A model generated the notes under the pieces. The model saw only the letters and a list, made by a program, of their open reading frames with translations. It searched no databases and was not told where the DNA came from. Below are positions 8,263 through 17,113 of a stretch of 54,525 nt of DNA, piece by piece. Source of the stretch: Polyangium sp. 15x6. Lineage in GTDB: Bacteria; Myxococcota_A; Polyangia; Polyangiales; Polyangiaceae. The translations under genes and the position numbers were made by a program. The stretch spans positions 1 through 54,525 of the forward strand of contig NZ_JASBQE010000083.1 in NCBI RefSeq assembly GCF_029960785.1, in the 5' to 3' direction. Each line of letters opens with the position of its first letter. The stretch's first letter is position 1.

Positions 8263-8279
8263 TTGTTGCGGTGCAACAA
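8263..8279. promoter_or_regulatory. putative PhaR operator 2
   Basis: TTGTTGC-GGT-GCAACAA is a perfect inverted repeat with 7-bp arms and a 3-bp spacer. It sits 7 bp upstream of a strong -35 box (8287-8292) that drives the phasin-like gene. The shared 15-bp core with operator 1 differs only in the central base. Confidence 0.72.
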
Positions 8280-8286
8280 CGTTTGC

Positions 8287-8315
8287 TTGACAGGGTGGAG
8301 GTCGGGGTTTAGGTT
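8287..8315 (+). promoter_or_regulatory. sigma-70-type promoter of the phasin-like gene
   Basis: A consensus TTGACA (8287-8292) is followed after 17 bp by TAGGTT (8310-8315). The downstream gene has GAGGAG 8 nt before ATG 8380. Placement right after PhaR operator 2 suggests that bound PhaR blocks polymerase access. Confidence 0.65.
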
Positions 8316-8379
8316 CGGCTCCCGACGGACGTGAATCACCTTGAAATCAAGGCGATCCTGCTGGGGTGAGGAGCAGACG

Positions 8380-8637
8380 ATGAGCGAACGGGCGGATTCG
8401 CAGGTGCAGCAAAGTCGTGACGTCTCGCAGGGACGGAGCGCGCTCGCCGACGTGTTCGCGGGGCTCGCGGCGCTGGAGACGGCGGGCGTGGCGCAGATGG
8501 GCGTGGTGCTGGGGAGCATGGCGCGCATCGGCCAGGCGTCGCTGCTCTACGGCGCGCGTGTGGCCGCGGAATGGCAGCGGATGGCGCTCGAAGCGACGAA
8601 ACGCGCGGGCGACACGTTCGGCGCGCCGTTCCTTTGA
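8380..8637 (+). CDS. small phasin-like granule protein
   Basis: 85 residues, mostly one amphipathic Ala-rich helical region (ADVFAGLAALETAGVAQMGVVLGSMARIG, then AAEWQRMALEATKRAGDTFG), with no membrane segment or signal peptide. The composition, size, WQRMALEATK-type helix and position directly behind phaR and its operator fit a phasin, the surface protein of PHA granules. Sequence similarity to named phasin families is weak by eye, so the call leans on context. The start ATG 8380 has a GAGGAG Shine-Dalgarno; an upstream in-frame ATG at 8341 has none. Confidence 0.62.
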   Translation: MSERADSQVQQSRDVSQGRSALADVFAGLAALETAGVAQMGVVLGSMARIGQASLLYGARVAAEWQRMALEATKRAGDTFGAPFL

Positions 8638-8727
8638 GCGGCCTTCCAAGCAAAGCCGAGCTCGCGTAAACTCGCTTCTGTCCGGGCGAAACCAGCGAAC
8701 ACGCGCCGGCGAGCGGAGAAAAAGAGC

Positions 8728-10269
<1,542 letters not shown>

Positions 10270-10291
10270 GGCGCGAGAGGGAGAGGATGCC

Positions 10292-10732
10292 GTGGCAAAA
10301 GGGACCTCGAACAAACAACCAAAGCTCTTGACCCGCGTGGTGAAGGGCCTCGGCCATTGGCTCGGGCCGGAGACGCCGACGGGCAAGGTGTTCGTCGCCG
10401 CCGAGAAGAGCATGACCAAGGCGTTCGACAAGCTCGGCAGCAGCGACCGGTACCTGGACCTCGTCGGCGGCGCCTTGAATCGCGCCTTGCGCGTCCGCAA
10501 AGCGTACGTCGAGGCCCAGGAGAACTGGCTCCACCTCCTCCGCCTGCCCACGTCGACGGAGATGGACGACCTGCGCGAAGAGGTGCGCGACGCCAAGAAC
10601 CAGATCGAGGCGCTCTCGTCGCAGCTCGAGCTCGTCGTCGACGCGCTCGAAAAGAGCCGCCGCGAGGCGCAAGGGGTCGAGGCTGTCCGGACGAACGCGA
10701 ACGGCAGCGCGTCGACCGAGCGCCCCTCCTGA
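10292..10732 (+). CDS. short PhaE-like / synthase-associated protein
   Basis: 146 residues from GTG 10292. The C-terminal half, NWLHLLRLPTSTEMDDLREEVRDAKNQ, has the LxLPTxxEMDxLxxxL pattern seen near the end of class III/IV synthase subunits (PhaE, PhaR of Bacillus) and of phasins, followed by a coiled coil. The gene lies 23 bp ahead of phaC in the same direction, exactly where phaE stands in class III systems. It is much shorter than typical PhaE (roughly 300 or more residues), so it may be a reduced subunit or a second phasin. GTG is the only sensible start; its Shine-Dalgarno is GAGAGGA. Confidence 0.6.
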   Translation: MAKGTSNKQPKLLTRVVKGLGHWLGPETPTGKVFVAAEKSMTKAFDKLGSSDRYLDLVGGALNRALRVRKAYVEAQENWLHLLRLPTSTEMDDLREEVRDAKNQIEALSSQLELVVDALEKSRREAQGVEAVRTNANGSASTERPS

Positions 10733-10755
10733 CGGGGAGAAGGACGGGAAACACC

Positions 10756-11886
10756 ATGACGACGCAATCGACCACAGCGCGCCTCCGCTCCTTCGTGGAG
10801 GGCCAGCTCGAGCTCTCGCGCGAGATCATGCGCGCCGCGCAGAAGGGCTCGATGAGCCCGTACCACTACGTAAAACCGTTCATCCTCCGCGCCGCGGACG
10901 TCGGCGAGCCCCCGCTCGCGCCGACCCCGCACAAGGTGGTCTACACGAACGGCAAGATGCGCCTGCTCCGCTTCGAGCCCAAGGTGCGCAAGCACGCGAC
11001 GCCGATCCTCTTCGTCTACTCGCTCATCAACCGTTATTACATCCTCGACTTCCTGCCCGGCCGTAGCCTCATCGAATTCATGGTCGGCCAGGGCTACGAC
11101 GTCTACGCGATCGACTGGGGCACGCCCGGCGCGGCCGAGCGGCGGATGGGCTGGGACGACGTGCTCAACGTGCTCGTCAAGAACGCCGTGAAATGGGCGC
11201 TCCGCCTGAGCGGCGCGAAGGACCTCACGATGTACGGCTACTGCATGGGCGGCACGATGGCGCTCGCCTATGCGGCGCTGCACCCGCAGGGCATCCGCAA
11301 TTTCGTGGCGCAGGCGACGCCGGTCGATTTCCACGAGGGCGGCGTCTTCGCCGAATGGACGAAGCCGAACCGCTTCGACGTCGACGCGCTCGTCGACGCC
11401 TACGGCAACGTGCCGATCGAGCTCATGGAGACGGGCTTCTCGTCGATGGCGCCGATCCAGCGCATGACGAAATGGCTCGAGGTCTTCCGCCGGATCGACG
11501 ACCCCGATTTCGTGACCACGTTCCTCGGCATGGAGCAGTGGGCGTCGGACAACGTGCAGTTCCCCGGCGAGATTTACCGGCAATACATCAAGGATTGCTA
11601 CCAGTACAACAACTTCTGCAATGGCCGCATGAAGGTCGCCGGGCAGACGGTGGACCTCTCGAAGATCAAGGCCCCGATCCTCAACATCATCGCCGACAAC
11701 GACACGATCGCGCCCCCGAAGTCGAGCGAGATCCTGAACACGATCGTGGCCTCGACCGACAAGGAGATCATGCGCTTCCCGGTCGGGCACATCGGCCTGT
11801 CCACGTCGAGCAAAGGCCCGAAGCAGATCTGGCCGAAGGTCGCCGGATGGATCGCGAAGCGATCCGATCCGTGGACCGAGGGCTGA
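10756..11886 (+). CDS. phaC: class III-type PHA synthase catalytic subunit
   Basis: 376 residues, the length of class III/IV PhaC rather than the roughly 580 of class I. It polymerises (R)-3-hydroxyacyl-CoA into polyester on granules. The lipase-like box is GYCMGGTM with nucleophile Cys163. The catalytic Asp is in NIIADNDTIAPP (Asp314 or Asp316) and the His in PVGHIGLS is His345. VYSLINRYYILDFLPGRSLIEFMVGQGYDVYAIDWGTP is the typical class III N-terminal core. It sits last in the acyl-CoA ligase/PhaE-like/PhaC run and converges on the next gene 12 bp away. ATG 10756 is preceded by GGGAGAAGG. Confidence 0.93.
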   Translation: MTTQSTTARLRSFVEGQLELSREIMRAAQKGSMSPYHYVKPFILRAADVGEPPLAPTPHKVVYTNGKMRLLRFEPKVRKHATPILFVYSLINRYYILDFLPGRSLIEFMVGQGYDVYAIDWGTPGAAERRMGWDDVLNVLVKNAVKWALRLSGAKDLTMYGYCMGGTMALAYAALHPQGIRNFVAQATPVDFHEGGVFAEWTKPNRFDVDALVDAYGNVPIELMETGFSSMAPIQRMTKWLEVFRRIDDPDFVTTFLGMEQWASDNVQFPGEIYRQYIKDCYQYNNFCNGRMKVAGQTVDLSKIKAPILNIIADNDTIAPPKSSEILNTIVASTDKEIMRFPVGHIGLSTSSKGPKQIWPKVAGWIAKRSDPWTEG

Positions 11887-11898
11887 GCTTCGCTTCGA

Positions 11899-12603
11899 TC
11901 AGGGGTTCGGCGGCGGGGCGTGGAACTGAAACTGCCCCGGCCGCGGGACCGGGGGGGCCTCGCCGAGGCGAGGCGGGTAGGGCGCGAGAGGCTCGAGCTC
12001 CGCGATGAGAGAATCGACGAACGGGTCGGGCCCCTGCTGCTCCCGGATGCGACGCAGCGCCGGGAGGTTGTGCGCGCAGACGGGGAAGGCACCCCAGGGG
12101 CAATTCTTGCAAGGGTCGTCGAGGCGTTTGGCGCGGAGGCGCAAGGCCGCCGTGCCGAGGCCGAGGGTCGCCACGACGAGCGCGACGCGGATCGCCCAGC
12201 ACGTAAGGGTATTCGGGAGGATCCACGCCGCGCCCGCGACGAGGCCGAAGCCCACGCCGAGGACGAAGCGCGCTGGGATCTTGTACCAGCGACGCTGGAT
12301 GAAGGGCTGAAAGAAGGTCGGCACGGTGCAGCCGAGGGCCGCCACGGCGACCCAGAAGGCCGTCATGATGTCGTGCGCGGGTGAAACGAAGAAAAGGGCG
12401 ATCAGCGCGACCGCGATGCCCGGGTACATGCAGGCGCAGCCCAGGCACAAGGGCACGCCAAACGGGCGGACGAGGTGATGATCGTGCCGCCCGCAGGTCG
12501 GATGATGAGCGAAGGAAGGATAACGGCCGAGCTCGCTCAACGCGAACGCAGCCGGAGGTACCCCCGCGAGCTCGAGCCTGCGCGGGGATACGCGATCAGC
12601 CAC
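11899..12603 (-). CDS. membrane protein with His/Cys metal-binding-like N-terminus
   Basis: About 234 residues. HHPTCGRHDHHLVRPFGVPLCLGCACMYPG near the N-terminus resembles the C...R...LC..C pattern of DUF2085-type membrane proteins and could bind a metal. Four hydrophobic segments follow (IAVALIALFFV, FWVAVAALGCTVPTFF, FVLGVGFGLVAGAAWIL, AIRVALVVATLGLGTAAL). A second Cys motif, DPCKNCPWGAFPVC, lies on the next soluble part, and the tail is Pro-rich. Function unknown. GTG 12603 overlaps the stop of the upstream small gene by a few bases; an alternative GTG at 12624 adds seven residues. Confidence 0.65.
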   Translation of the reverse strand: MADRVSPRRLELAGVPPAAFALSELGRYPSFAHHPTCGRHDHHLVRPFGVPLCLGCACMYPGIAVALIALFFVSPAHDIMTAFWVAVAALGCTVPTFFQPFIQRRWYKIPARFVLGVGFGLVAGAAWILPNTLTCWAIRVALVVATLGLGTAALRLRAKRLDDPCKNCPWGAFPVCAHNLPALRRIREQQGPDPFVDSLIAELEPLAPYPPRLGEAPPVPRPGQFQFHAPPPNP

Positions 12604-12838
12604 GCTTGAAGACCAGCACGGCACAACGCTTGGGGCAGAACGGACCGAACGCGCTGCGGACGTCCATGAAGACGTGCGAGAGCACGAAGCCCTGCGCGCC
12701 CATCTGGTTCGCGAGGTCGGAGATCTTGCTGTGCTCGATGGTACCGCCGCAGCCAGCGTCGATCGTCATGACCTGAAACGAAGCGCCGCCAGCCTGCGCG
12801 CCAGCGTAGCCACCACCATAACCGGGATTCTGTTGCAC
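12596..12838 (-). CDS. small conserved-looking protein, unknown function
   Basis: 80 residues from GTG 12838. A Gly/Tyr/Gln-rich start (MQQNPGYGGGYAGAQAGG) leads to FQVMTIDAGCGGTIEHSKISDLANQMGAQGFVLSHVFMDV and then FCPKRCAVLVFKRG, a beta-alpha-beta-like pattern with three cysteines. No family is recognised. The start is supported by an AGGAAAGGA Shine-Dalgarno 8 nt upstream. Its stop overlaps the start region of the membrane protein gene, which implies co-translation and perhaps a shared job. Confidence 0.62.
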   Translation of the reverse strand: MQQNPGYGGGYAGAQAGGASFQVMTIDAGCGGTIEHSKISDLANQMGAQGFVLSHVFMDVRSAFGPFCPKRCAVLVFKRG

Positions 12839-12846
12839 GACCGGGA

Positions 12847-12862
12847 TCCTTTCCTGAAAGGA
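12847..12862. promoter_or_regulatory. 16-bp inverted repeat covering a ribosome binding site
   Basis: TCCTTTC-CT-GAAAGGA is a perfect dyad with 7-bp arms. On the minus strand its second arm is the Shine-Dalgarno GAAAGGA of the 80-residue gene starting at 12838. It could be an operator, or an mRNA hairpin masking the ribosome site. Confidence 0.45.
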
Positions 12863-12875
12863 GACCAGGCGAACG

Positions 12876-13145
12876 CTACGTCCGAGACGGGGCGCAAGTC
12901 AACACCCTCGCGACGATCAACGCCACGTCGTCCCGGCCGAACGGTTCGTCCGTCCGCTCTGTTCCTGCCACCGTCGAGCCCATGCCGAGGAGCCAGCGGT
13001 CCGTGCTGCTCCGGTGGAAGATCTCGCGATGGGCCGCAGCGAGGGCCGCGCGAATACGATCGGACGCAGGGCCTTCGTCCTCGTCCTGGAACCGCAGCCC
13101 GCGCTGCGTGACCCCGAAGGCCTCGACCCCGCGCCCGATCGTCAT
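12876..13145 (-). pseudogene. collapsed PP2C-family protein phosphatase remnant
   Basis: The 89-residue frame strings together pieces of a roughly 250-residue PP2C phosphatase. VEAFGVTQRGLRFQDEDE corresponds to the family N-terminus (GxTxxGxxRxxNED), AALAAAHREIFHRSSTDRWLLGMGSTV to the central helix and GMGTT motif, and DDVALIVARV to the final strand. The metal-binding GDG and most of the core are absent, so catalysis is not expected. ATG 13145 starts 1 nt after the stop of the lipoprotein gene. Internal deletions that preserve the frame are an odd feature; a functional mini-protein cannot be excluded. Confidence 0.6.
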
Positions 13146-13146
13146 G

Positions 13147-14130
13147 TCACTTCGGCGGCTCGAGCGGCGCGCACGTGGAGACGCCGGCCCCGACGATCCG
13201 GAAGCCGATGTTGGTCATGTACGCATTGTCGATGGTGTTCGCCACCGGGTCGTACTTCGTCACGTTCGAATAATCGAGGCCCGCGGCGGCATAGAGGTAA
13301 AACGAGCCGCCCCAGAACGAGAACGCCCACGCCGAGGGCGTCTCGAGGCCCGTGATCGCCTTGGCGTTCGTCACGCCGCCGGTCGCTTTGTCGATCTGGC
13401 CGACCTGCACCGGCGTCGTCGTGTAATACCCGTAGAGCCGGCCGTCGCCCGTGCCCGTGAGCTCGGCGCTCTGGCCCTTGAACGTGGAGGGGGAGAAGTT
13501 CGCGATCGTCTCGACGCCGAACGAGAGCGGATTGATCTTCCCGAGCCCGGGGCTGTCTCCCGCGCCGATCGCGCCCGTGCCCGTGATGTAGAGCGTCTCG
13601 CCCATCCCGCCGTCGTTCGTGGAAAAACCCATTCCGAGGCGGAACCAGTTCGAGATGAGCTGCACCGTGGGCGCCGGGTCGCAGCTCGCGTCCTTCGTGC
13701 TGACCTTGTAAATGACGCCGTCGATGTCGTCGCCGAGGAACGGGTCGGATTCGACGTAGTTCACCCAGGCGACCGCGTTCCGGTCGACGGCCATCGAGTT
13801 CGGCTGCATCGTGGTGTTGCAGCCGAGCGAGCCGATCTTCGTGAACTTCTTCGCCGGCGGGTCGAAGCTGTAGAGATCGTTCTCGTCCGAGAGCACGTAA
13901 ATCAGCTTCGCCGCGTCGCTGCAATCGTCGCCGGGCCCGAACGCGCCGCTCCCGCCCGCGCCCGGGATGAAGCCGCCGCCCGAGCCGCCTCCACCCTGGT
14001 TCCCCGCGCCCGAGCCGCCGTCGCCCGAGCCGCCGCCCTCATTGTCGAATTTGCTGCCGCCCCCCGTCGCGCTGCAGCCGACGGCGAGGCCAATCGTAAG
14101 CACACTCAAGCAACCCCAGAAAAGCTTCAT
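13147..14130 (-). CDS. lipoprotein with Gly-rich linker and beta-propeller-like body
   Basis: 327 residues. A lipoprotein signal ends at the lipobox LAVGC (Cys19), followed by a roughly 50-residue Gly/Ser linker (GGGSGDGGSGAGNQ...), the style of myxobacterial outer-membrane lipoproteins. The body has repeated strand motifs (LIYVLSDENDLYSFDPPAKKFTKIGSLGC, GVIYKVSTKD, LYITGTGAIG, LYGYYTTTPVQVGQIDKATG) suggesting a propeller that reads data-like strands. Specific function unknown. ATG 14130 is preceded by GGAGG at 8 nt spacing; a GTG nine bases upstream overlaps that site and is less likely. Confidence 0.78.
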   Translation of the reverse strand: MKLFWGCLSVLTIGLAVGCSATGGGSKFDNEGGGSGDGGSGAGNQGGGGSGGGFIPGAGGSGAFGPGDDCSDAAKLIYVLSDENDLYSFDPPAKKFTKIGSLGCNTTMQPNSMAVDRNAVAWVNYVESDPFLGDDIDGVIYKVSTKDASCDPAPTVQLISNWFRLGMGFSTNDGGMGETLYITGTGAIGAGDSPGLGKINPLSFGVETIANFSPSTFKGQSAELTGTGDGRLYGYYTTTPVQVGQIDKATGGVTNAKAITGLETPSAWAFSFWGGSFYLYAAAGLDYSNVTKYDPVANTIDNAYMTNIGFRIVGAGVSTCAPLEPPK

Positions 14131-14204
14131 GTCGCTCACCTCCGAGCCGAGGGCAGTATATCCGAGCGCGCCGCCCGCGAGGTGCGCGGGCGGTCATAAA
14201 ATCG

Positions 14205-15884
14205 TCACCAGATCACGGCCGTGGGGGCGCCGCGATCCGTGGTCGTGCCGTCGCCGACCTCGCCGGCGCCATTTCCGCCCCAGCATCGCGCAGCCCCGCC
14301 TTCGAGCATCACGCACGTGTGCGCGCCGCCCGCGGAAAGAGCGCGCACGCCCGCGAGACCGGGCACGGGGGCGGGGGAAAGTCGCGCCTCGGTCGTGCCG
14401 TCGCCGAGCTGGCTCCGATCGTTCTTGCCCCAGCACGTCACCACGCCGCCTTCCTTCAGCGCGCACCCGTGCTCGGCGCCGAGCGCGATCGCCGTCGCGC
14501 CGCTCAGGCCCTTGACGACCACCGATTCCGCCCGCGCCTCGGTCGTGCCATCGCCGAGCTGCCCCGCGGCATTGTCGCCCCAGCAGCGCACGGATCCACC
14601 TTCGAGCAGGGCGCAGCCGAACGCGGCGCCGAGCGCGATCGCGCTCGCCCCCTCGATGCCCTTGACGGAGACGAGGCGTGATGCCGGGCGCGGGCCGGGT
14701 TTGGGTTTGGCGGGGGACGACGGGCGGAAGCTGCCGAGCTCGCCGCTCTCGTCCTCGCCCCAGCAAGCGACCTGGCCGCCGGGCCCGAGCGCGCACGCAT
14801 GCCGGCCGCCGAGCGCGATTTTCGTGGCGCCGAGCAGGCCCGCGACGGGCGAAGGTGCGCCGCCCGAGGAGGCAGGGAGAGGCGAGGGGACCTCGCTCGC
14901 CGGGGGTTTGCCCGCGGATCCCACGGGTTTGGCGCCGAGCTGCCCGCGGTCGCCGCGTCCCCAGCAGACGACCTTGCCGCCGCCCACGATCGCGCAGGTG
15001 TGCGCCGCGCCCGCCGCGATCGCGGTCGCGCCCGCGAGGCCGAGGACCTGCGTGGGCGGGCGAGGCCCTTCCGTCGTGCCGTCGCCGACCTGCCCGAATG
15101 CATTGTGACCCCAGCAAAGCGCGGTTCCATCGGCCCGCCGCGCGCAGGCGTGCGCGCCCCCGAGCGCGAGCTCGACCGCGCCGACGACGCCCGGGACCGG
15201 CGGCGCTCCATACGCGCCCCGCCGCACGCCCGAGGCGCCGAAGCACGAAGCCGACCCATCCTCGAAAAGCGCGCAGGTATGCGCACCGCCGGCCGCGATT
15301 TGCCGGATCCCCACGCACGCCTTTTCCTTGCAGATCGGGCGTCCCTCGGGGCAGGCCGCTGCCTTCCACGCGCCGTCGTCGCTGCACGTCGCGACGGCGT
15401 TCCCCTCGCAGCGCTCGGCCCCGGGTAGACACGCCCCGCACGCGCCTTTGCCGTTGCACACGCCGCCTTCGCCGCACGACTCGCCCACCGGAGACGGCTC
15501 GTGCACACCCGCGCCTTCCTTGCAGGTCGCGCTCGTGCACTCGTTGCCGTCGTCGCCCGGCACGTCGACGTCGTCGTCGATCTCCATCGCGTGGCCATTG
15601 CCGTCGCATACCTGCATGCGGCAATTGCCCGCGTTTTCATCACGCACCACCGTGTTCTGGGCGGCCGCCACCATCACGCACTGCTGCTCGAAGCAGGTCG
15701 ACACGATGCACGGATCGTCCGAGGGCGGGCAGTCCATCACGTTGAAACACGGGACCGGCTGCGTCGGGCTCTCCGCGACCCGGAGCCCGCATCCGGAGAC
15801 TTCGAGCAGCCCTCCGGCGAGCACGAGCGCGGCCGCGAGCGCGAAGGAGCGCGGCAGAGAGGAAAATTGCGCTCGGGCCCACAT
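14205..15884 (-). CDS. RCC1-repeat lipoprotein
   Basis: 559 residues. An N-terminal lipoprotein signal (lipobox EVSGC, Cys32) is followed by a Cys-rich region of about 150 residues (CFNVMDCPPSDDPCIVSTCFEQQC..., GESCGEGGVCNGKGACG) like the DUF-type repeats of myxobacterial surface proteins. From about residue 185 there are six to seven RCC1 repeats, each with AAGxxHTCAL and CWGxNxxGQLGDGTT. These should fold into a seven-bladed propeller facing outside the cell. Such proteins are numerous in Polyangia and their ligands are unknown. ATG 15884 was chosen as the first start before the signal; its Shine-Dalgarno is weak. Confidence 0.85.
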   Translation of the reverse strand: MWARAQFSSLPRSFALAAALVLAGGLLEVSGCGLRVAESPTQPVPCFNVMDCPPSDDPCIVSTCFEQQCVMVAAAQNTVVRDENAGNCRMQVCDGNGHAMEIDDDVDVPGDDGNECTSATCKEGAGVHEPSPVGESCGEGGVCNGKGACGACLPGAERCEGNAVATCSDDGAWKAAACPEGRPICKEKACVGIRQIAAGGAHTCALFEDGSASCFGASGVRRGAYGAPPVPGVVGAVELALGGAHACARRADGTALCWGHNAFGQVGDGTTEGPRPPTQVLGLAGATAIAAGAAHTCAIVGGGKVVCWGRGDRGQLGAKPVGSAGKPPASEVPSPLPASSGGAPSPVAGLLGATKIALGGRHACALGPGGQVACWGEDESGELGSFRPSSPAKPKPGPRPASRLVSVKGIEGASAIALGAAFGCALLEGGSVRCWGDNAAGQLGDGTTEARAESVVVKGLSGATAIALGAEHGCALKEGGVVTCWGKNDRSQLGDGTTEARLSPAPVPGLAGVRALSAGGAHTCVMLEGGAARCWGGNGAGEVGDGTTTDRGAPTAVIW

Positions 15885-15953
15885 GGTATCCGCGACTCTA
15901 TCGAAGTCGGACCCTTCGTCGCAAGGCGGTTCGGCCTCGGTGAACGGCGGCGC

Positions 15954-15982
15954 TTGGCACTCGAACGACGTTTCTGTATCGT
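15954..15982 (+). promoter_or_regulatory. sigma-70-type promoter for the 16017 operon
   Basis: TTGGCA (15954-15959), a 17-bp spacer and TATCGT (15977-15982) lie 35 bp ahead of ATG 16017, in the space divergent from the RCC1 lipoprotein gene. Confidence 0.55.
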
Positions 15983-16016
15983 TTCCGCCCCGATCGTGGG
16001 GCAGCGAGCGCGAGCC

Positions 16017-16739
16017 ATGGAAGAGACGACGAGAGCCGAGCGCGGGGGCTGGGGCAAGGTGGCCGAGGTCGAAGGCGACGACGCCGAGCCGAAAGCGCCG
16101 CGGATCAAGGATCGCGCGAAGACGCTCGCGCGCGACGTGGGCGCGGCGATCGAAGGTCGCGTCGCGCCCGCCGCGGACCGGGCGGCGCAGGCGGTGAAGA
16201 GCGGCGCGGGCACGGCCCTGCGCGCGCTCGAAGATCCGACGGCGTTCCAGGTCTCGGAGATCCTCGCGCAGTCGGATCTGCCCACGGTCTCGGGCGAGGA
16301 CCCGCTCGCGGATCTCGCGATCCGGCTCGATCGCGAGGCCGATCTGCACCGCGGGATCGCCCTGCGGCAGCACGCGCGGGCGGCGTGGATGGATCGGCTC
16401 GGCGCGATCGGCGCCGTCGTCGCGCTCGTGGGGATCGTCGTCCTCGCCGCCATTGCGGGGTTTCGGGCCCTCTTCGCCCCGGAGGGCGCGCTCTTCGTGT
16501 CGCTGCTCCTCGGCGTCGGCGCGCTCCTCCTTTTGCTCGGCGCCTTCTCGCTCGGCCGCGCGACCGCGCGGATCCGCGCGAGCCAGGCGCAATCGGCGCG
16601 CGAGGCCCTCGTCCGGTCGGACCTCGCGGAGGCGCGCCTGCACCGCATCGCCGCGCTCCTCGCCTTGCGGCAGCTCGATCCGGAGGCCTTCGGCAAGGCG
16701 ACCCAGGACCTCGAGCGCGACATGCGCGCCTCTGGATGA
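16017..16739 (+). CDS. two-helix inner-membrane protein, unknown function
   Basis: 240 residues. A charged N-terminal half (KAPRIKDRAKTLARDVGAAIEGRVAPAADRAAQAV) precedes two membrane helices (IGAVVALVGIVVLAAIAGFRA and LFVSLLLGVGALLLLLGAFSLG). After them comes a charged helical tail ending near the C-terminus. No family recognised. Its TGA overlaps the ATG of the next gene (ATGA), and that gene overlaps the radical SAM gene the same way, so the three are likely made together. Confidence 0.7.
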   Translation: MEETTRAERGGWGKVAEVEGDDAEPKAPRIKDRAKTLARDVGAAIEGRVAPAADRAAQAVKSGAGTALRALEDPTAFQVSEILAQSDLPTVSGEDPLADLAIRLDREADLHRGIALRQHARAAWMDRLGAIGAVVALVGIVVLAAIAGFRALFAPEGALFVSLLLGVGALLLLLGAFSLGRATARIRASQAQSAREALVRSDLAEARLHRIAALLALRQLDPEAFGKATQDLERDMRASG

Positions 16740-17113
16740 GCGACATGAGCGAACCCGACGTGATGGAGCGCCTGGCCGCCGCCCTCTCCGCGGCCTTCAC
16801 GCGTGATTTCGGCGGCCCCGCCTTTCCGAATCCGGAGGGCTGGCGAAACAAGGGCGCCCGCCTCCGCACGTTCCGCCGCACCGTGCCCGTCGTCGAGCTC
16901 GAAATGGAGGGACGAACCCTCTCGTTCATCGTCACGCCCACGGATCCGGCCGAGCCCGCGTATCGGCGTTCGTCCCGGTACGACATCGTGTATTTCTCCG
17001 AGGACGTGCCCGACGACGAGCAATCACGCATTTACGCCCGCGACCGCGCCACGATCGATCGTTTCGTGGCCTGGGTGAAGGCCTGGGACCAGGCGGGCGG
17101 GGGATCCGTTTGA
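16736..17113 (+). CDS. 125-residue protein, unknown function
   Basis: A small soluble protein with strand-rich pattern in the middle (LRTFRRTVPVVELEMEGRTLSFIVTPTD, SSRYDIVYFSED) and a helical C-terminus (RATIDRFVAWVKAWDQ). No known family recognised and no cysteines. It is translationally coupled on both sides: ATGA with the membrane gene, and TTGA with the radical SAM gene. It could be a partner or substrate-binding subunit of that enzyme; this rests only on position. Confidence 0.65.
   Translation: MSDMSEPDVMERLAAALSAAFTRDFGGPAFPNPEGWRNKGARLRTFRRTVPVVELEMEGRTLSFIVTPTDPAEPAYRRSSRYDIVYFSEDVPDDEQSRIYARDRATIDRFVAWVKAWDQAGGGSV

Noticed and set aside
15951-15976. Sigma-54 promoter (TTGGCAC)
   Set aside because: No TTGC at the -12 position with the required spacing; the site fits a -35 box with TATCGT 17 bp on.
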